64,000 nt of DNA from Geobacter argillaceus. Its GTDB lineage: Bacteria > Desulfobacterota > Desulfuromonadia > Geobacterales > DSM-12255. The stretch is taken from assembly GCF_007830735.1 (NCBI RefSeq), contig NZ_VLLN01000014.1, forward strand, positions 40,857 through 104,856, read 5' to 3'. Below are positions 8,685-18,307 of this stretch, one piece after another (within the stretch, counting starts at the first letter, position 1; every line of letters starts with the position of its first letter). The position numbers were made by a program, and so were the translations under genes. The notes beneath the pieces are model-generated. The model was not told where the DNA came from. It was given only the letters and a program-made list of their open reading frames with translations, and ran no database searches.

Positions 8685-9781
8685 CGGTGCTCCGGATATC
8701 CGGTGACAAGAAAATCATCGCCGATCCTGGCGAAAGTCACATCGCTCAACGAAATAGCGTCGGCCATCATCTCTGCTCCCCTGCCGGTAAAGAGTCCGCG
8801 TCCCTCGCCGGCCACGATCTTGGACGCATAAAAAAACATCACCTTGTCGACCAGTCCCTGGCGGATAAACTCGCCAGCCAGTGTTGCCCCGCCTTCCAGG
8901 AGAATCGACTGTACCCCCCGGGCGCCAAGTTTCCGGAGCAGATCGATAAGGTCGACCCGTCCGTCCCGCTCTTGGCAGACGAGCAGTTCAGCACCTCGAC
9001 AACGGAGCGCCTCTCCCCTGTCGCCACCGGCAACTGTCGTGGCAATAACCGTCCCGCTGCTGGACGCATGGGTCAGCATCCGGGCATCCACGGACATCCG
9101 GAGACCGGAATCGACGACCACCCGGAGCGGATCACGCCCCCGCAGGTGCCGCACCGTCAACTGGGGATCGTCGGCCAGGACCGTGCCAATCCCCACCATG
9201 ATGGCATCCACCCGGTCCCGGAGGCGGTGGACCAATCGACGGGACCGCTCGCCGGTTATCCAGCGAGAGTCGCCGCTGGCTGTAGCGGTCTTGCCGTCGA
9301 GGGTCAGGGCGCTTTTCAGGATGACAAACGGTAATCCGGTGGTCACGTGCCTTACGAATGGCTCGTTCAGAAGCCGGCTCTCCCGCTCGCAGAGACCTAC
9401 GGTCACGGTGATCCCGGCCTTGCGGATGATCGCCACCCCCTTGCCGGCCACCTTGGGATTGGGATCGACCATGGCGACAAACACCCGGCCCACCCCGGCT
9501 GCCACCAGGGCATCGGCACAGGGAGGGGTGCGGCCGAAATGGGCGCACGGCTCTAATGTCACATACACGTCCGCACCACGGGCCAGGTCGCCGGCCATCC
9601 GCAGGGCATGAACCTCCGCATGGGGCGTGCCGGCCTTCCGGTGCCACCCCTCACCCACGATAACGCCGTCACTGACGATCACACAGCCTACCGCAGGGTT
9701 CGGCGAAGTCCGTCCCACCCCTTTGCGCGCCAGGGTAAACGCCCGGCGCATCAGCCGCTCGTGATGGTCTTCGGCACTCAC
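8669..9781 (-). CDS. ribD: Bifunctional pyrimidine deaminase/reductase RibD
   Basis: Carries out the second and third steps of riboflavin synthesis. The N-terminal deaminase (about residues 8-145) has the zinc motifs HAEVHAL and [11 protein letters not shown]. The C-terminal reductase (about 150-365) has the [11 protein letters not shown] and [10 protein letters not shown] segments. Length, 370 residues, is typical. The start is GTG at 9781, overlapping the nrdR stop as GTGA. It sits between nrdR and ribE. Confidence 0.96.
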   Translation of the reverse strand: MSAEDHHERLMRRAFTLARKGVGRTSPNPAVGCVIVSDGVIVGEGWHRKAGTPHAEVHALRMAGDLARGADVYVTLEPCAHFGRTPPCADALVAAGVGRVFVAMVDPNPKVAGKGVAIIRKAGITVTVGLCERESRLLNEPFVRHVTTGLPFVILKSALTLDGKTATASGDSRWITGERSRRLVHRLRDRVDAIMVGIGTVLADDPQLTVRHLRGRDPLRVVVDSGLRMSVDARMLTHASSSGTVIATTVAGGDRGEALRCRGAELLVCQERDGRVDLIDLLRKLGARGVQSILLEGGATLAGEFIRQGLVDKVMFFYASKIVAGEGRGLFTGRGAEMMADAISLSDVTFARIGDDFLVTGYPEHRCLPV

Positions 9782-10230
9782 TTCTTCAGCAACTCCTGGA
9801 GTTCCACCATGAATTCGTTGATATCCTTGAATGAGCGGTACACCGAGGCGAAGCGGACATAGGCCACCTCGTCCACGTCATGAAGCTCCTTCATGACCCA
9901 GGCGCCGATGGTGGTGCTGGGAATCTCCCGCTCAGCGCTTTCCTGGAGACGGCTCTCCAGGCGATCCACCATTTTTTCGATGGACTCCACCGATACGGGC
10001 CGCTTCTCGCACGCCTTCTTGATACCGGCAATCACCTTGAGCCGGTCGAACGGCTCACGGCGGCCATCCTTTTTCTGCACCAGGGGGAGCATCTCTTCGA
10101 TCCGCTCATGGGTGGTGAACCGCTTGCCGCACGACTCGCACTCGCGGCGCCGACGGATGGCCGAGCCATCCTTTTCCGGTCGCGAGTCCACCACCTTGCT
10201 GTCGGGAAGGGCGCAGAACGGACACTTCAC
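9778..10230 (-). CDS. nrdR: Transcriptional repressor NrdR
   Basis: Zinc-ribbon and ATP-cone repressor of ribonucleotide reductase genes, 150 residues. The N-terminal ribbon has CPFC and CESCGKRF (about residues 3-36), and the ATP-cone follows with [22 protein letters not shown]. The frame is open upstream to 10383, but family similarity and a GTG codon overlapping the upstream stop (GTGA at 10227-10230) fix the start at 10230. Its place beside a dCMP deaminase gene fits nucleotide metabolism. No NrdR boxes were recognised in this window. Confidence 0.95.
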   Translation of the reverse strand: MKCPFCALPDSKVVDSRPEKDGSAIRRRRECESCGKRFTTHERIEEMLPLVQKKDGRREPFDRLKVIAGIKKACEKRPVSVESIEKMVDRLESRLQESAEREIPSTTIGAWVMKELHDVDEVAYVRFASVYRSFKDINEFMVELQELLKK

Positions 10231-10697
10231 GGGACAGCCTCCTCTGACGGCGAAGGTACGAACGGTTCGACTGCCACCCCGGATTCGGCAATCATGCTGG
10301 CGGCCAGTTGGTCCGGGTAGCCGGCCTCGTACACGATCCGCCTGATGCCGGCATTGATGAGCATCTTCGAGCAGATGATGCACGGCATGGTAGTACAGTA
10401 GAGGGTTGCGCCGTTAATATTGGTCCCATGCTTGGCGGCCTGGATGATGGCGTTCTGCTCGGCATGCAGCCCCCGGCACAGCTCGTGACGCTCCCCGGAG
10501 GGAATTCCCATCTGCTCCCGCAGGCATCCCACATCCAGACAGTGAGCCACCCCGGACGGCGCGCCGTTATAGCCGGTGGACAGGATGTTCTTGTCCTTTA
10601 CCAGCACGGCCCCAACCTGCCGGCGCAGGCAGGTTGAGCGGCGGGCCACCAGATGGGTTATCTCCATGAAATATTCATCCCAGGTAGGGCGGGACAT
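10227..10697 (-). CDS. Deoxycytidylate deaminase (ComEB-like)
   Basis: Zinc-dependent cytidine/deoxycytidylate deaminase fold, 156 residues, predicted to convert dCMP to dUMP for dTTP synthesis. The catalytic motifs are HAEQNAII and [17 protein letters not shown]. The longer pre-motif region with [10 protein letters not shown] and [11 protein letters not shown] is typical of dCMP deaminases. It is the first gene of the nrdR-rib-nusB-hom operon; no other gene intervenes up to the divergent HD-domain gene. Confidence 0.9.
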   Translation of the reverse strand: MSRPTWDEYFMEITHLVARRSTCLRRQVGAVLVKDKNILSTGYNGAPSGVAHCLDVGCLREQMGIPSGERHELCRGLHAEQNAIIQAAKHGTNINGATLYCTTMPCIICSKMLINAGIRRIVYEAGYPDQLAASMIAESGVAVEPFVPSPSEEAVP

Positions 10698-10773
10698 GGC
10701 AGGCTCCTCTAAAATGGTTTTTTACCATACCCCATAAGGCCTGAGCGGTCAAGGATCTCACCGCGCAGTTGTG

Positions 10774-10802
10774 TTGACAGGTCTGCCCCGGACGGCTAGT
10801 AT
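10774..10802 (+). promoter_or_regulatory. Sigma-70 promoter of the HD-domain gene
   Basis: TTGACA (10774-10779), a 17-bp spacer and TAGTAT (10797-10802), 34 bp before the TTG start codon. This is a near-consensus housekeeping promoter. Confidence 0.7.
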
Positions 10803-10835
10803 GCAAACGGTATGATATGAGAATGGAGCAGCACA

Positions 10836-11387
10836 TTGGACCCAATTTCCCTGCTGCACAAATATTTCCCCGAAGATGGAGCACGCCGGATCGTCCTTGA
10901 GCATAGCCGCTGCGTGGCCAACAAGGCGTTGCAACTGGCCCGCAGTCATCCCGCCCCACACTACCTCGACCTCTGTTTCATCGAAGAAGCAGCGCTTCTC
11001 CACGACATCGGCATCTGCCACACCGATACACCCGGCATCGGCTGCCACGGCCCTCATCCCTATATCCTTCACGGCATCCTGGGAAAGGAAATCCTTGAGG
11101 CAGAAGGGCTGCCGCGTCATGCCCTGGTCTGCGAGCGGCACATAGGAGTTGGGCTGACCGCCGCCGACATTGCTCGCCAGGGACTACCCCTTCCCCACCG
11201 GGACATGGCACCACTGACCGGCGAGGAGCGGATCGTCTGTTTCGCGGATCTGTTCTATTCGAAGAAACCCGGCCAGATTGCGACGGAGAAAACGGTTGCC
11301 AAGGTCCGCCAGGAGATCGGCAGATTCGGGGCAGGAAAAACCGACATTTTCGACGCATGGATAGCGGAACTTGCCGCTGCCCTTTAG
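10836..11387 (+). CDS. HD-domain phosphohydrolase-like protein
   Basis: 183 residues with an HD metal-dependent phosphohydrolase domain. His near residue 23 (EHSRCV), the HD pair in AALLHDIGICH (about 53-57), a later ERHIG and a downstream Asp in CFADLFYSK match the usual ligand order. Substrate unknown; nucleotidase or nucleotide-signal hydrolase activity is possible. The start is TTG at 10836, with GGAG upstream. The next gene, a Crp/Fnr regulator, begins 12 bp after the stop, so they form an operon. Confidence 0.8.
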   Translation: MDPISLLHKYFPEDGARRIVLEHSRCVANKALQLARSHPAPHYLDLCFIEEAALLHDIGICHTDTPGIGCHGPHPYILHGILGKEILEAEGLPRHALVCERHIGVGLTAADIARQGLPLPHRDMAPLTGEERIVCFADLFYSKKPGQIATEKTVAKVRQEIGRFGAGKTDIFDAWIAELAAAL

Positions 11388-11399
11388 GAGTACCCGCCC

Positions 11400-12083
11400 A
11401 TGAAGCCGCTCGGCAAACCGAACAGGCAACCGCTGGCATATCTTCCTTTTCTGCAGCATCTCCCGGCCGAACAACTGAACGAACTCGCCGACTGTATCAA
11501 GACCCGCCACTTCTCACGAAATCAGGTCATCCTCCGGGCCGATGAAACCGACCGGTACATGTACATCATCACTAGCGGCACGGTGAAGGTGGTGCAGGCG
11601 AGCGACAAAGGCAAGGAATCGATCCTGGCCATTCACAAGAAAGGCGATTTTTTTGGCGAAATGGGAATTCTGGATGGCCAGACCTCACCGGCGACCGTCA
11701 TTGCCCTTGAAGAGACCACCCTGGCCCTGATCAGCAGGGCTGATTTTCACGATCTCTTCCTGGCCGACCCGGCGATCAGCCGGCAGATCATCACCTTCCT
11801 CTGCGGCCGACTGCGCGATTCATGGCTCATGCAGAGGGTGCAGAGCTCAGGAAACGCCGAGGAAAGGGTTGTTGCTCTGTTACGGCACATGGCCGCACGC
11901 CATGGTGTGCAGGACCAACGCGGCACCATCCTGACCATGCGGCTCACCCACCAGGAAATCGCCGAATTCGTGTCGCTCTCAAGGGAGACCGTCAGCCGGC
12001 TGTTGGCCCGGCTGGCGCGGAACGGAACCATTGAAATCCTACCCGGCAGGAAGATACTCCTAAACAAATCTTTCAACATCTGA
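11400..12083 (+). CDS. Crp/Fnr-family transcriptional regulator
   Basis: 227 residues: an N-terminal cyclic-nucleotide-binding beta-barrel (about 20-135, with GTVKVVQAS and GDFFGEMGILDG) and a C-terminal winged helix (about 155-225) with the recognition helix LTHQEIAEFVSLSRETVSRLLARL. No N-terminal cysteine cluster is seen, so it is not an FNR-type iron-sulfur sensor. The barrel keeps the FGEMG segment, but the arginine/serine phosphate-binding set of CRP is not evident, so the ligand is uncertain. Confidence 0.88.
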   Translation: MKPLGKPNRQPLAYLPFLQHLPAEQLNELADCIKTRHFSRNQVILRADETDRYMYIITSGTVKVVQASDKGKESILAIHKKGDFFGEMGILDGQTSPATVIALEETTLALISRADFHDLFLADPAISRQIITFLCGRLRDSWLMQRVQSSGNAEERVVALLRHMAARHGVQDQRGTILTMRLTHQEIAEFVSLSRETVSRLLARLARNGTIEILPGRKILLNKSFNI

Positions 12084-12159
12084 CCCAATTGTGATAAACA
12101 ACACAAAGCTTTTTCGGAGCCACGCCGTAAGATTATAACGTAATAAAAAAGCAAGCTGT

Positions 12160-12243
12160 TTCCGAACGGGTAAACCTCGGGTAACCGGGGGACACAAAGC
12201 CACGGGTCCTGCACAGAAGGCAGGATAGCCGGGTTGCCGAAGA
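12160..12243 (+). promoter_or_regulatory. GEMM-I (cyclic dinucleotide) riboswitch aptamer
   Basis: The leader of the subtilisin gene shows the GEMM core in order: GGGTAAACC, a P2 stem closed by a GTAA (GNRA) tetraloop (CTCGG-GTAA-CCGGGG), the conserved GGACACAAAGCC, a P3 stem CCTGC/GCAGG, then ATAGCCGGGTTGCCG. This matches the class of which Vibrio Vc2 is the model for c-di-GMP. Geobacter also has cGAMP-sensing variants; the ligand-discriminating position looks like G here, favouring c-di-GMP, but I cannot settle it by eye. Confidence 0.88.
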
Positions 12244-12244
12244 G

Positions 12245-12282
12245 ACAGGGTCTACCGCCCTACTTCTCGGTGCCCTGTTTTT
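12245..12282 (+). terminator. Riboswitch expression-platform terminator
   Basis: ACAGGGT (12245-12251) can pair with GCCCTGT (12272-12278), followed by TTTTT. The hairpin starts directly after the GEMM aptamer and before the subtilisin ribosome-binding site, as expected for transcriptional control by ligand. Confidence 0.65.
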
Positions 12283-12313
12283 CAAGGCACCTGGGAAACA
12301 CACGGAGGTAGAC

Positions 12314-14071
12314 ATGAAAGCAACATCCCGCAACATCCTGTCAGCAGTTCTTCTCGTAGGTCTCACCCTTTTCTCCACCCAACAATCTCAGGCAAACACC
12401 GCCCCGGCAAAGTTCGTCGAGGATGAACTGCTCGTGCAGGTAAAACCCGGAGCGCCCCACGAAAAAGTACATAGGGCGTTTGCCGATGAAGGCGCCTCTG
12501 TTGCCGGGGAGATCCCGCAATTGAATATCAGGCAGATCAAGATCCCGTCACATCTGCGGGAGAAAGCCAGGAAGAACTTTGCCAACAACCCGCACTTCAA
12601 ATTCGTAGAACCGAACTACATTGCCGATCCAACAATAATCCCGAACGACCCTTCATTTTCTTCGCAGTGGCATCTTCCCAAAATTTTCGCACCACAGGGA
12701 TGGGATACCGTTACCGGCTCTCCTAGCGTTGACATAGCCATTGCCGATTCAGGGGTCGACCCGACCCACCCGGACTTGGCAGGCAAACTGATCCCGGGTT
12801 ACAACTTTTACGACAACAACAATAACACTAGCGACGTCTATGGCCATGGAACCAAAGTTGCCGGAACTGCAGCGGCCATCGGGAACAACGGCATAGGCGT
12901 GACTGGCGTAGCCTGGGGCAGCGCCATCATGCCGCTCAGGGTCAGCGATACAGCCGGATATGGCTATTACTCCATGATGGCCAACGCCATTGTCTATGCC
13001 GCTGATCATGGGGTCCGTATTGTCAATCTGAGCTTTGGCGGCACCAGTAGTTCCACAACGCTGCAGAGCGCCATAGACTACGCCTGGAGCAAGGGAACCA
13101 TCGTCTTCGCCTCGGCCGGTAACAGCAATGTCAGCACCCTGACCTATCCGGCAGCGTGCAACCATGCGGTTGCTGTCGCCGCAACCGATTCCTCCGACAA
13201 TAAGGCGAGCTTTTCCAACTACGGTAGCTGGATAACGGTTGCAGCGCCGGGATCGGGCATCTACACCACTGCCAACGGTGGCGGGTACGCCTCGGTCAGC
13301 GGCACGTCCTTCTCTTCACCGATCACCGCCGGTGTTGCAGCCCTCATCCTTTCGGTCAACCCTCTCCTCAGCGCCCAGCAGGTAGTCGATATCCTCAAGC
13401 AGAACACAGATGACCTGGGGACACCCGGGTTCGACCAATACTTCGGCTACGGTCGCGTAAACGTGGCCAAAGCGGTTGCAGCAGCCAAAATAGCCCTTGT
13501 TCCTTCCGACACCCAGCCGCCGACTGTCAGCATCTCCTCTCCGGGCAATGGCTCCATAGTGAAGGGGAGTGTGGCTATAAATGTTGCGGCAACCGATAAC
13601 TACGGCGTGACCAGAGTGGATCTGTTTCTCGATGGGGCACTGTTTGCAAGTGATGCCACCTCTCCGTTCGCTTTCAGCTGGGACAGTACAACCGTGGCTG
13701 ACGGCAAGCACACCCTTCAAGCCCAGGCATTCGACGCAGCCGGCAACAGCGCCGCTTCCAGCATTTTCAGCGTGACAGTACAGAACACCGTGGACACAAC
13801 TCCTCCGACCATCACAACCATCTCCCCGGTCAATGGCAGTTCGGTTACCGGCCTGCGGCGCGTTACAATCACGACTTCAGCCACTGACAACGTAGCCGTC
13901 AGCAAGCTGCAACTCTATGTCGATGGCATCCTCAAAAGCACGGTAGCAGGAAGTTCGCTCTCCTTTAACTGGGACCAACGCGGAGTTGCCATTGGTAGCC
14001 ATTCCATAACAGTCAAGGCCTTCGACACAGCAGGTAACACCTCTTCAGCTACCAGTGTCGTGCAGCGCTAG
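12314..14071 (+). CDS. Secreted subtilisin-like (S8) serine protease with Ig-like repeats
   Basis: 585 residues: a signal peptide to about residue 28, a propeptide-like region (35-95), the subtilase domain (about 118-395), and two Ig-like repeats (about 405-495 and 500-585) beginning PPTVSISSPGNGS and PPTITTISPVNGS. The catalytic triad is D145 (IADSGVD), H178 (GHGT) and S332 (SGTSFSSP), with oxyanion N270 (SAGN). All key residues are present, so the enzyme should be active outside the cell. GGAGGTAGAC precedes the ATG. Expression is under the GEMM riboswitch just upstream. Confidence 0.94.
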   Translation: MKATSRNILSAVLLVGLTLFSTQQSQANTAPAKFVEDELLVQVKPGAPHEKVHRAFADEGASVAGEIPQLNIRQIKIPSHLREKARKNFANNPHFKFVEPNYIADPTIIPNDPSFSSQWHLPKIFAPQGWDTVTGSPSVDIAIADSGVDPTHPDLAGKLIPGYNFYDNNNNTSDVYGHGTKVAGTAAAIGNNGIGVTGVAWGSAIMPLRVSDTAGYGYYSMMANAIVYAADHGVRIVNLSFGGTSSSTTLQSAIDYAWSKGTIVFASAGNSNVSTLTYPAACNHAVAVAATDSSDNKASFSNYGSWITVAAPGSGIYTTANGGGYASVSGTSFSSPITAGVAALILSVNPLLSAQQVVDILKQNTDDLGTPGFDQYFGYGRVNVAKAVAAAKIALVPSDTQPPTVSISSPGNGSIVKGSVAINVAATDNYGVTRVDLFLDGALFASDATSPFAFSWDSTTVADGKHTLQAQAFDAAGNSAASSIFSVTVQNTVDTTPPTITTISPVNGSSVTGLRRVTITTSATDNVAVSKLQLYVDGILKSTVAGSSLSFNWDQRGVAIGSHSITVKAFDTAGNTSSATSVVQR

Positions 14072-14089
14072 ACAGTATTTCGTACAATT

Positions 14090-14125
14090 GAAAAGGGGCT
14101 GACTCCAGTGAGCCAGCCCCTTTTC
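14090..14125. terminator. Bidirectional terminator after the subtilisin gene
   Basis: A 16-bp stem with one mismatch (GAAAAGGGGCTGACTC against GAGCCAGCCCCTTTTC) and a CAGT loop sits between convergent genes. A and T runs at the ends let it work in both directions. Confidence 0.88.
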
Positions 14126-14146
14126 ATTCGTGCTATATAAATCGGT

Positions 14147-14911
14147 TTAGGTACGACGTGTCCGCCGATACAGCCCCAGAGCAACCATACCCAGCCCCAG
14201 CAGGGTAAAAGTGCCGGGTTCGGGAACGACTTCCTGGGGAGGCACTGGGGGTGAAGGAGTAAGAGGGTCAGCAGCCCACTCTTCAAAACCAGCATCGCTA
14301 GTAAAATTAAGACCGAATTGCGAATAAAGATAAAAATATCTGTGCGTTGCAGAATCTGCAAATATCTCTTCCGGGAGTAATACGGACATATCGTCCCAAC
14401 CACTACCAGGAGCCAACGTATAGTCCAGCTTTACGTAGTAATCTTTGGTTGGAGTGTCCATGCTGTATCTCAGGTTAGTAAGGCCGGCTTTGCTACTGAT
14501 CCCCCCAGTATCTTGCAAGTAGATTTCCAAAGAATCTAGGGAGAGGTATTTAGCATTCTTTGAGTTACTCTCGTTTATGTCCAAGCGAATCTCTCTATAT
14601 AGCTTGCCATTTACCGTAATTGTTGGAATTGTACCCGCCAACAGGTCTTTAGTCCATATACCGGCTTTGTTATCCATCACACCTGGTGCGCTGGTGTTAA
14701 ATCCTTGTTCAGTTCCGTTTCGTTGTAAGCGCAGGAATGGTTCATAAACTCCTGTTCCTGTAGGCTTAATTGTTCCTTGCAGGAATTCGGCACCGTTAAT
14801 AAAGCCAGAACTCCCTTTTGTAGTGAGATCGAGCATTATTGGGGTTGCAAGAGCCATAGGTGCTGTAGCTATTAGCATCAATAGAGCAACAACAAGCTGT
14901 CTAGTATTCAT
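14147..14911 (-). CDS. PEP-CTERM sorted extracellular protein
   Basis: 254 residues with an N-terminal signal peptide (cleavage probably after ALA near residue 22) and a C-terminal sorting tag: VPEPG, a hydrophobic stretch, then RRTRR. Such tags are processed by exosortase and the protein is usually delivered to the exopolysaccharide matrix. The middle has no recognised enzyme motif. GGGAGG precedes the ATG. The coding sequence is visibly more A+T rich than its neighbours, which hints at acquisition by transfer. No exosortase gene lies in this window. Confidence 0.85.
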   Translation of the reverse strand: MNTRQLVVALLMLIATAPMALATPIMLDLTTKGSSGFINGAEFLQGTIKPTGTGVYEPFLRLQRNGTEQGFNTSAPGVMDNKAGIWTKDLLAGTIPTITVNGKLYREIRLDINESNSKNAKYLSLDSLEIYLQDTGGISSKAGLTNLRYSMDTPTKDYYVKLDYTLAPGSGWDDMSVLLPEEIFADSATHRYFYLYSQFGLNFTSDAGFEEWAADPLTPSPPVPPQEVVPEPGTFTLLGLGMVALGLYRRTRRT

Positions 14912-15270
14912 ATGATTTCCCTCCCAATTCCCCGAGCTAGGGGCTTATCTATTGTTTGTTGGCCCTCAAAAAGGTCTTAGCGCAACTGGATACAAGCTGC
15001 GGACTGCATAAACCCGGAACTGTCAAATTTGGGGCACCCTGACTGTGCAAGGGGGTACTCGGACAAAATCAACAGTTAATCAAATTGCAATATCTGAGCC
15101 ATTTATGCAACCACCTATCAGTATTGATATACGCATATTGATATTGCTACTGGTTTCGATTCTGTAAAGTTTTTCGACATAAACGAAAACCTACCAGCGA
15201 GACAGGTTGACTTTGACTTTAAATCAGGTCAGATGCTATACAGATGGCTACAAACTTCGGGGGAATTTTT
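14912..15270. other. Intergenic region between divergent PEP-CTERM and lipoprotein genes
   Basis: About 360 bp of A+T-rich sequence with no convincing ORF. I see an 8-bp inverted repeat GCAATATC (15087-15094)/GATATTGC (15140-15147) and repeated ATTGATAT motifs between 15122 and 15146. No confident promoter could be assigned; both flanking genes are transcribed outward from it. Confidence 0.5.
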
Positions 15271-15681
15271 ATGAAAAAATACTGGGGCGTGACTCTACTT
15301 ATTCTGCTCCTCGCCGCCTGCGGTGACTTCCAGTGGCTGCCCGACCAGGCCACGTTTTCACTCACCCTTACGCCGGCAAGTTTCACTCAGAAATGCGGCC
15401 TCACCACCAGTGACACCAATATAGAGTCCAACGCAATTACGGTGTCCGGCATCTCCTCCCCAGTCGCCATCTCCGTCTCCGGCGGCGAGTACTCCATCAA
15501 TAGCGGCACCTATACCACAACAGCCGGCACCATCAGTACCGGCCAGACGGTCAAGGTGCGTCCAACCGGCGGCAAAATCACTACCGACAATACCACGGTG
15601 ACCGTCACCCTCACCGTCGGCACTGCCACGACCACCTTCAAGGCAGCTACAGGACCCTGCCAGCAGACAACTACGCCTTAA
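15271..15681 (+). CDS. Small predicted lipoprotein with a beta-rich repeat domain
   Basis: 136 residues from the ATG at 15271, which has GGGGGA six bases upstream; the frame is open to 15244 but without a better site. The N-terminus MKKYWGVTLLILLLAACG is a lipoprotein signal with lipobox LAAC. The mature part is Ser/Thr-rich and contains a GISSPVAISVSGGEYSINSG segment, a beta-strand motif I have seen in surface proteins of these bacteria. Its stop overlaps the convergent P-type ATPase gene by 11 bp. Function unknown. Confidence 0.7.
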   Translation: MKKYWGVTLLILLLAACGDFQWLPDQATFSLTLTPASFTQKCGLTTSDTNIESNAITVSGISSPVAISVSGGEYSINSGTYTTTAGTISTGQTVKVRPTGGKITTDNTTVTVTLTVGTATTTFKAATGPCQQTTTP

Positions 15682-18307
15682 AGTAAATCCTTCCCACCAG
15701 TTTCCTGATCTCTATGACCAGAAAAACTCCAACCGCAGCCACGGCGATCAGAGCAAGTTCCTGCCACTCCAGTGCCTTGGTCTTGAAAGCCCGCTGCATC
15801 AACGGCAGATAGACGGCCGCTGCCTGGGCGCACAGCACCACGACCACCGCCCCGATCAGCGGCTTGTTGGTGAACAGACCGAGCGACAGGACACTGGCGC
15901 GGGTGGAGCGATAGGCAACGGCCACGGCCAGCCGGCTTACAACGAAAAGTGTAAAGATTTCCGACTGCCAATTATGTCCGGCCCTTATCTCCCCAAATTG
16001 CAGCGCCAGCGCCAGCAAACCGATAAATAGACCCAGCCAGACCACCTCCCACCCGCGGCCACCGGCAAACACCCCTTCTCCCGGCTTGATCGGCGGCCGG
16101 TCCATGATGTCCGGTTCTGCCGGCTCCACGGCCAGCGCCAATCCCGGCAGGCTGTCGGTGAGCAGGTTGAGCCAGAGGATCTGGGTCGGCAGGAGCGGTA
16201 GCGGCAACCCCAGAAGCGGGGCCGCGGTAATCGCCACCAGCGCCCCGGTGTTGCAGGTGACGGAGTAGGTAATGAATCTGACGATGTTGGCAAAAATGCG
16301 TCGTCCTTCCCTGACCGCCTGAACAATGGTGGCAAAGTTATCGTCAAGAAGGATCATGGCCGAGGCCTCCTTGGCCACGTCCGTACCGGTAATCCCCATG
16401 GCGACGCCGATGTCGGCCCTTTTCAGGGCAGGCGCATCATTGACGCCGTCACCGGTCATCGCCACCAGTTCCCCCTTCTCCTGCAGCGCCCTGACAATCC
16501 TGAGCTTGTCCTCCGGGGCCACCCTGGCGTAAATGTGTACCTCCCCGACCCGCTCCTTCAAGCTGTCATCGTCGAGCCGCGCCAACTCCCTTCCGGTCAA
16601 CACCACGCCAGTGTCGTCAATTATCCCCAGCAGCCTGCCGATGGTCCGCGCCGTGGTCGGATGATCACCGGTGATCATGACCGGCGTGATCCCGGCCGTC
16701 TTGCACAGCTGAACCGCTTCACCCGCCTCCGGCCGGGGAGGGTCCATCATGCCGACCAGCCCGAGGAAGATCAGATCGCGTTCCACGGCCTCTGGGGTAA
16801 TCGGTTCCGGCAGCCGCTCCCAGCGGCGCATGGCCAGGACCAGCACCCTCAGCCCATGGGCAGCCATCCGCTCGGTCTCGTCCATGATCTCGACTGCGTT
16901 AACAGGAACCACGCCGTCTATGGTCAACTGCCGGGGCATCCGCTCCATGAGCCCCTCCAGAGCCCCCTTGGTAAAGGCGATATACCCTCCTTGCCAGGCG
17001 TGGATGGTGGTCATGGCCTTGCGCTCCGCATCGAAGGCTATTTCGGCAACCCGCGGAGAACTAAGCAGCAGTTCTTCCTTTACCAAGGAATGGCGTGCGG
17101 CAAAACGGTAGAGGGCTGTTTCTGTCGGATCGCCCAACACGATGCCCGATTCCGCGACGTGGGCATCAATGCAGAGGGCCGCAGCGCGCAACAGCAGGAC
17201 TGACGGGTCATGTTCGCCCGACTCCCGGAAAGCATCCGGCATCTCCTGCTCGGGAAAGGGATATGAACGGCCAGCCAGAAACACAGTCGTTACGTCCATC
17301 CGATTCTGGGTAAGGGTGCCAGTCTTGTCGGTACAGATGTAGGTCACCGATCCGAGTGTCTCCACGGCCGGAAGCCTGCGGATCAGGGCATTTCGCCTGA
17401 CCATCCGGGCCGCCCCCAGGGCCAGGGAGATCGTGACCACCGCCGGCAAGGCCTCGGGAATGGCGGCAACCGCCAGGGCAATGGCCGTGAGAAGCATCTG
17501 CACGACCGGCTCGCGCTGGCTGATACCGTAGACGAATATGGCCCCGCAGATGCCGAGTATGGCCAGCCCCAGCTTCCTGCCGAAACTCGCCAGGCGCCGC
17601 TGGAGAGGCGTCGGCCCCTCTTCCTCGGCCTGAAGCAGGGCGGCGATTCTCCCCAGTTCGGTATGTTCTCCGGTGGCAACCACCACCCCGGACCCGCGAC
17701 CGGCCGCCACGATCGTCCCTTTCCAGGCCATGTTCCGACGGTCGGCAATGGGAAGGTCCGGGTCCGACAGTGCGGCCGTCACCTTGTCGACCGTCAACGA
17801 TTCGCCGGTCAGGGCCGATTCGTCCAGCGCCAGGCGATGGGCTTCCACCAGCCGCACGTCGGCGGCCACCACATTCCCCGTTTCCAGGAGGAGCCAGTCG
17901 CCCGGCACCAGCTCTGCGGCAGCCAACTGGAGCGGTCGGCCATCCCGCACCACCGTGGCAACCTGTCCCGCCATCTGCCGGAGGGCTGCCATGGCCTTCC
18001 GGGCACGGAACTCCTGAACAAAACCGATAATGGCGTTGAGGATGACGATGGCCAGAATGGCCAGCATATCCACTGCATCGCCGACCACCCAGGAAACGGC
18101 GGCCGCCGCAAAGAGCAGGAGGATCAGAAAATCGGCAAACTGGGCAACGAGCATCGCCAGTGGCCCCCGCCCCTCCTTATGAGGCAGTTCGTTGGGCCCG
18201 TGCTCGACAAGGCGTCGCGTCGCTTCTGCTGCCGATAGCCCTTCATGGCCGGTGTCGAGCGTCCGGAAGAGTTCTTCTGCTGAAGCTTGGTGCCAGGACC
18301 CGGCCAT
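15671..18307 (-). CDS. Cation-translocating P-type ATPase, P2 (calcium-pump-like)
   Basis: 878-residue inner-membrane pump. The actuator loop TGES is at 167-170, M4 has the PEALPAVVT motif, the phosphorylation site is D327 in DKTGTLT, and the hinge is [23 protein letters not shown]6 has [12 protein letters not shown]. The PEALP/NxxTD pattern resembles SERCA/PMR1-like P2 pumps, so Ca2+ or Mn2+ is the likeliest substrate, though H+ or Na+ cannot be excluded. Its ATG overlaps the stop of the upstream ligase/acyltransferase gene (TAATG), so the two are co-translated. Confidence 0.9.
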   Translation of the reverse strand: MAGSWHQASAEELFRTLDTGHEGLSAAEATRRLVEHGPNELPHKEGRGPLAMLVAQFADFLILLLFAAAAVSWVVGDAVDMLAILAIVILNAIIGFVQEFRARKAMAALRQMAGQVATVVRDGRPLQLAAAELVPGDWLLLETGNVVAADVRLVEAHRLALDESALTGESLTVDKVTAALSDPDLPIADRRNMAWKGTIVAAGRGSGVVVATGEHTELGRIAALLQAEEEGPTPLQRRLASFGRKLGLAILGICGAIFVYGISQREPVVQMLLTAIALAVAAIPEALPAVVTISLALGAARMVRRNALIRRLPAVETLGSVTYICTDKTGTLTQNRMDVTTVFLAGRSYPFPEQEMPDAFRESGEHDPSVLLLRAAALCIDAHVAESGIVLGDPTETALYRFAARHSLVKEELLLSSPRVAEIAFDAERKAMTTIHAWQGGYIAFTKGALEGLMERMPRQLTIDGVVPVNAVEIMDETERMAAHGLRVLVLAMRRWERLPEPITPEAVERDLIFLGLVGMMDPPRPEAGEAVQLCKTAGITPVMITGDHPTTARTIGRLLGIIDDTGVVLTGRELARLDDDSLKERVGEVHIYARVAPEDKLRIVRALQEKGELVAMTGDGVNDAPALKRADIGVAMGITGTDVAKEASAMILLDDNFATIVQAVREGRRIFANIVRFITYSVTCNTGALVAITAAPLLGLPLPLLPTQILWLNLLTDSLPGLALAVEPAEPDIMDRPPIKPGEGVFAGGRGWEVVWLGLFIGLLALALQFGEIRAGHNWQSEIFTLFVVSRLAVAVAYRSTRASVLSLGLFTNKPLIGAVVVVLCAQAAAVYLPLMQRAFKTKALEWQELALIAVAAVGVFLVIEIRKLVGRIYFKA

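Noticed and set aside
10698..10835. FMN riboswitch upstream of the riboflavin operon
   Set aside because: I looked here and in the ribBA-ribE gap for the RFN core sequence and saw none.
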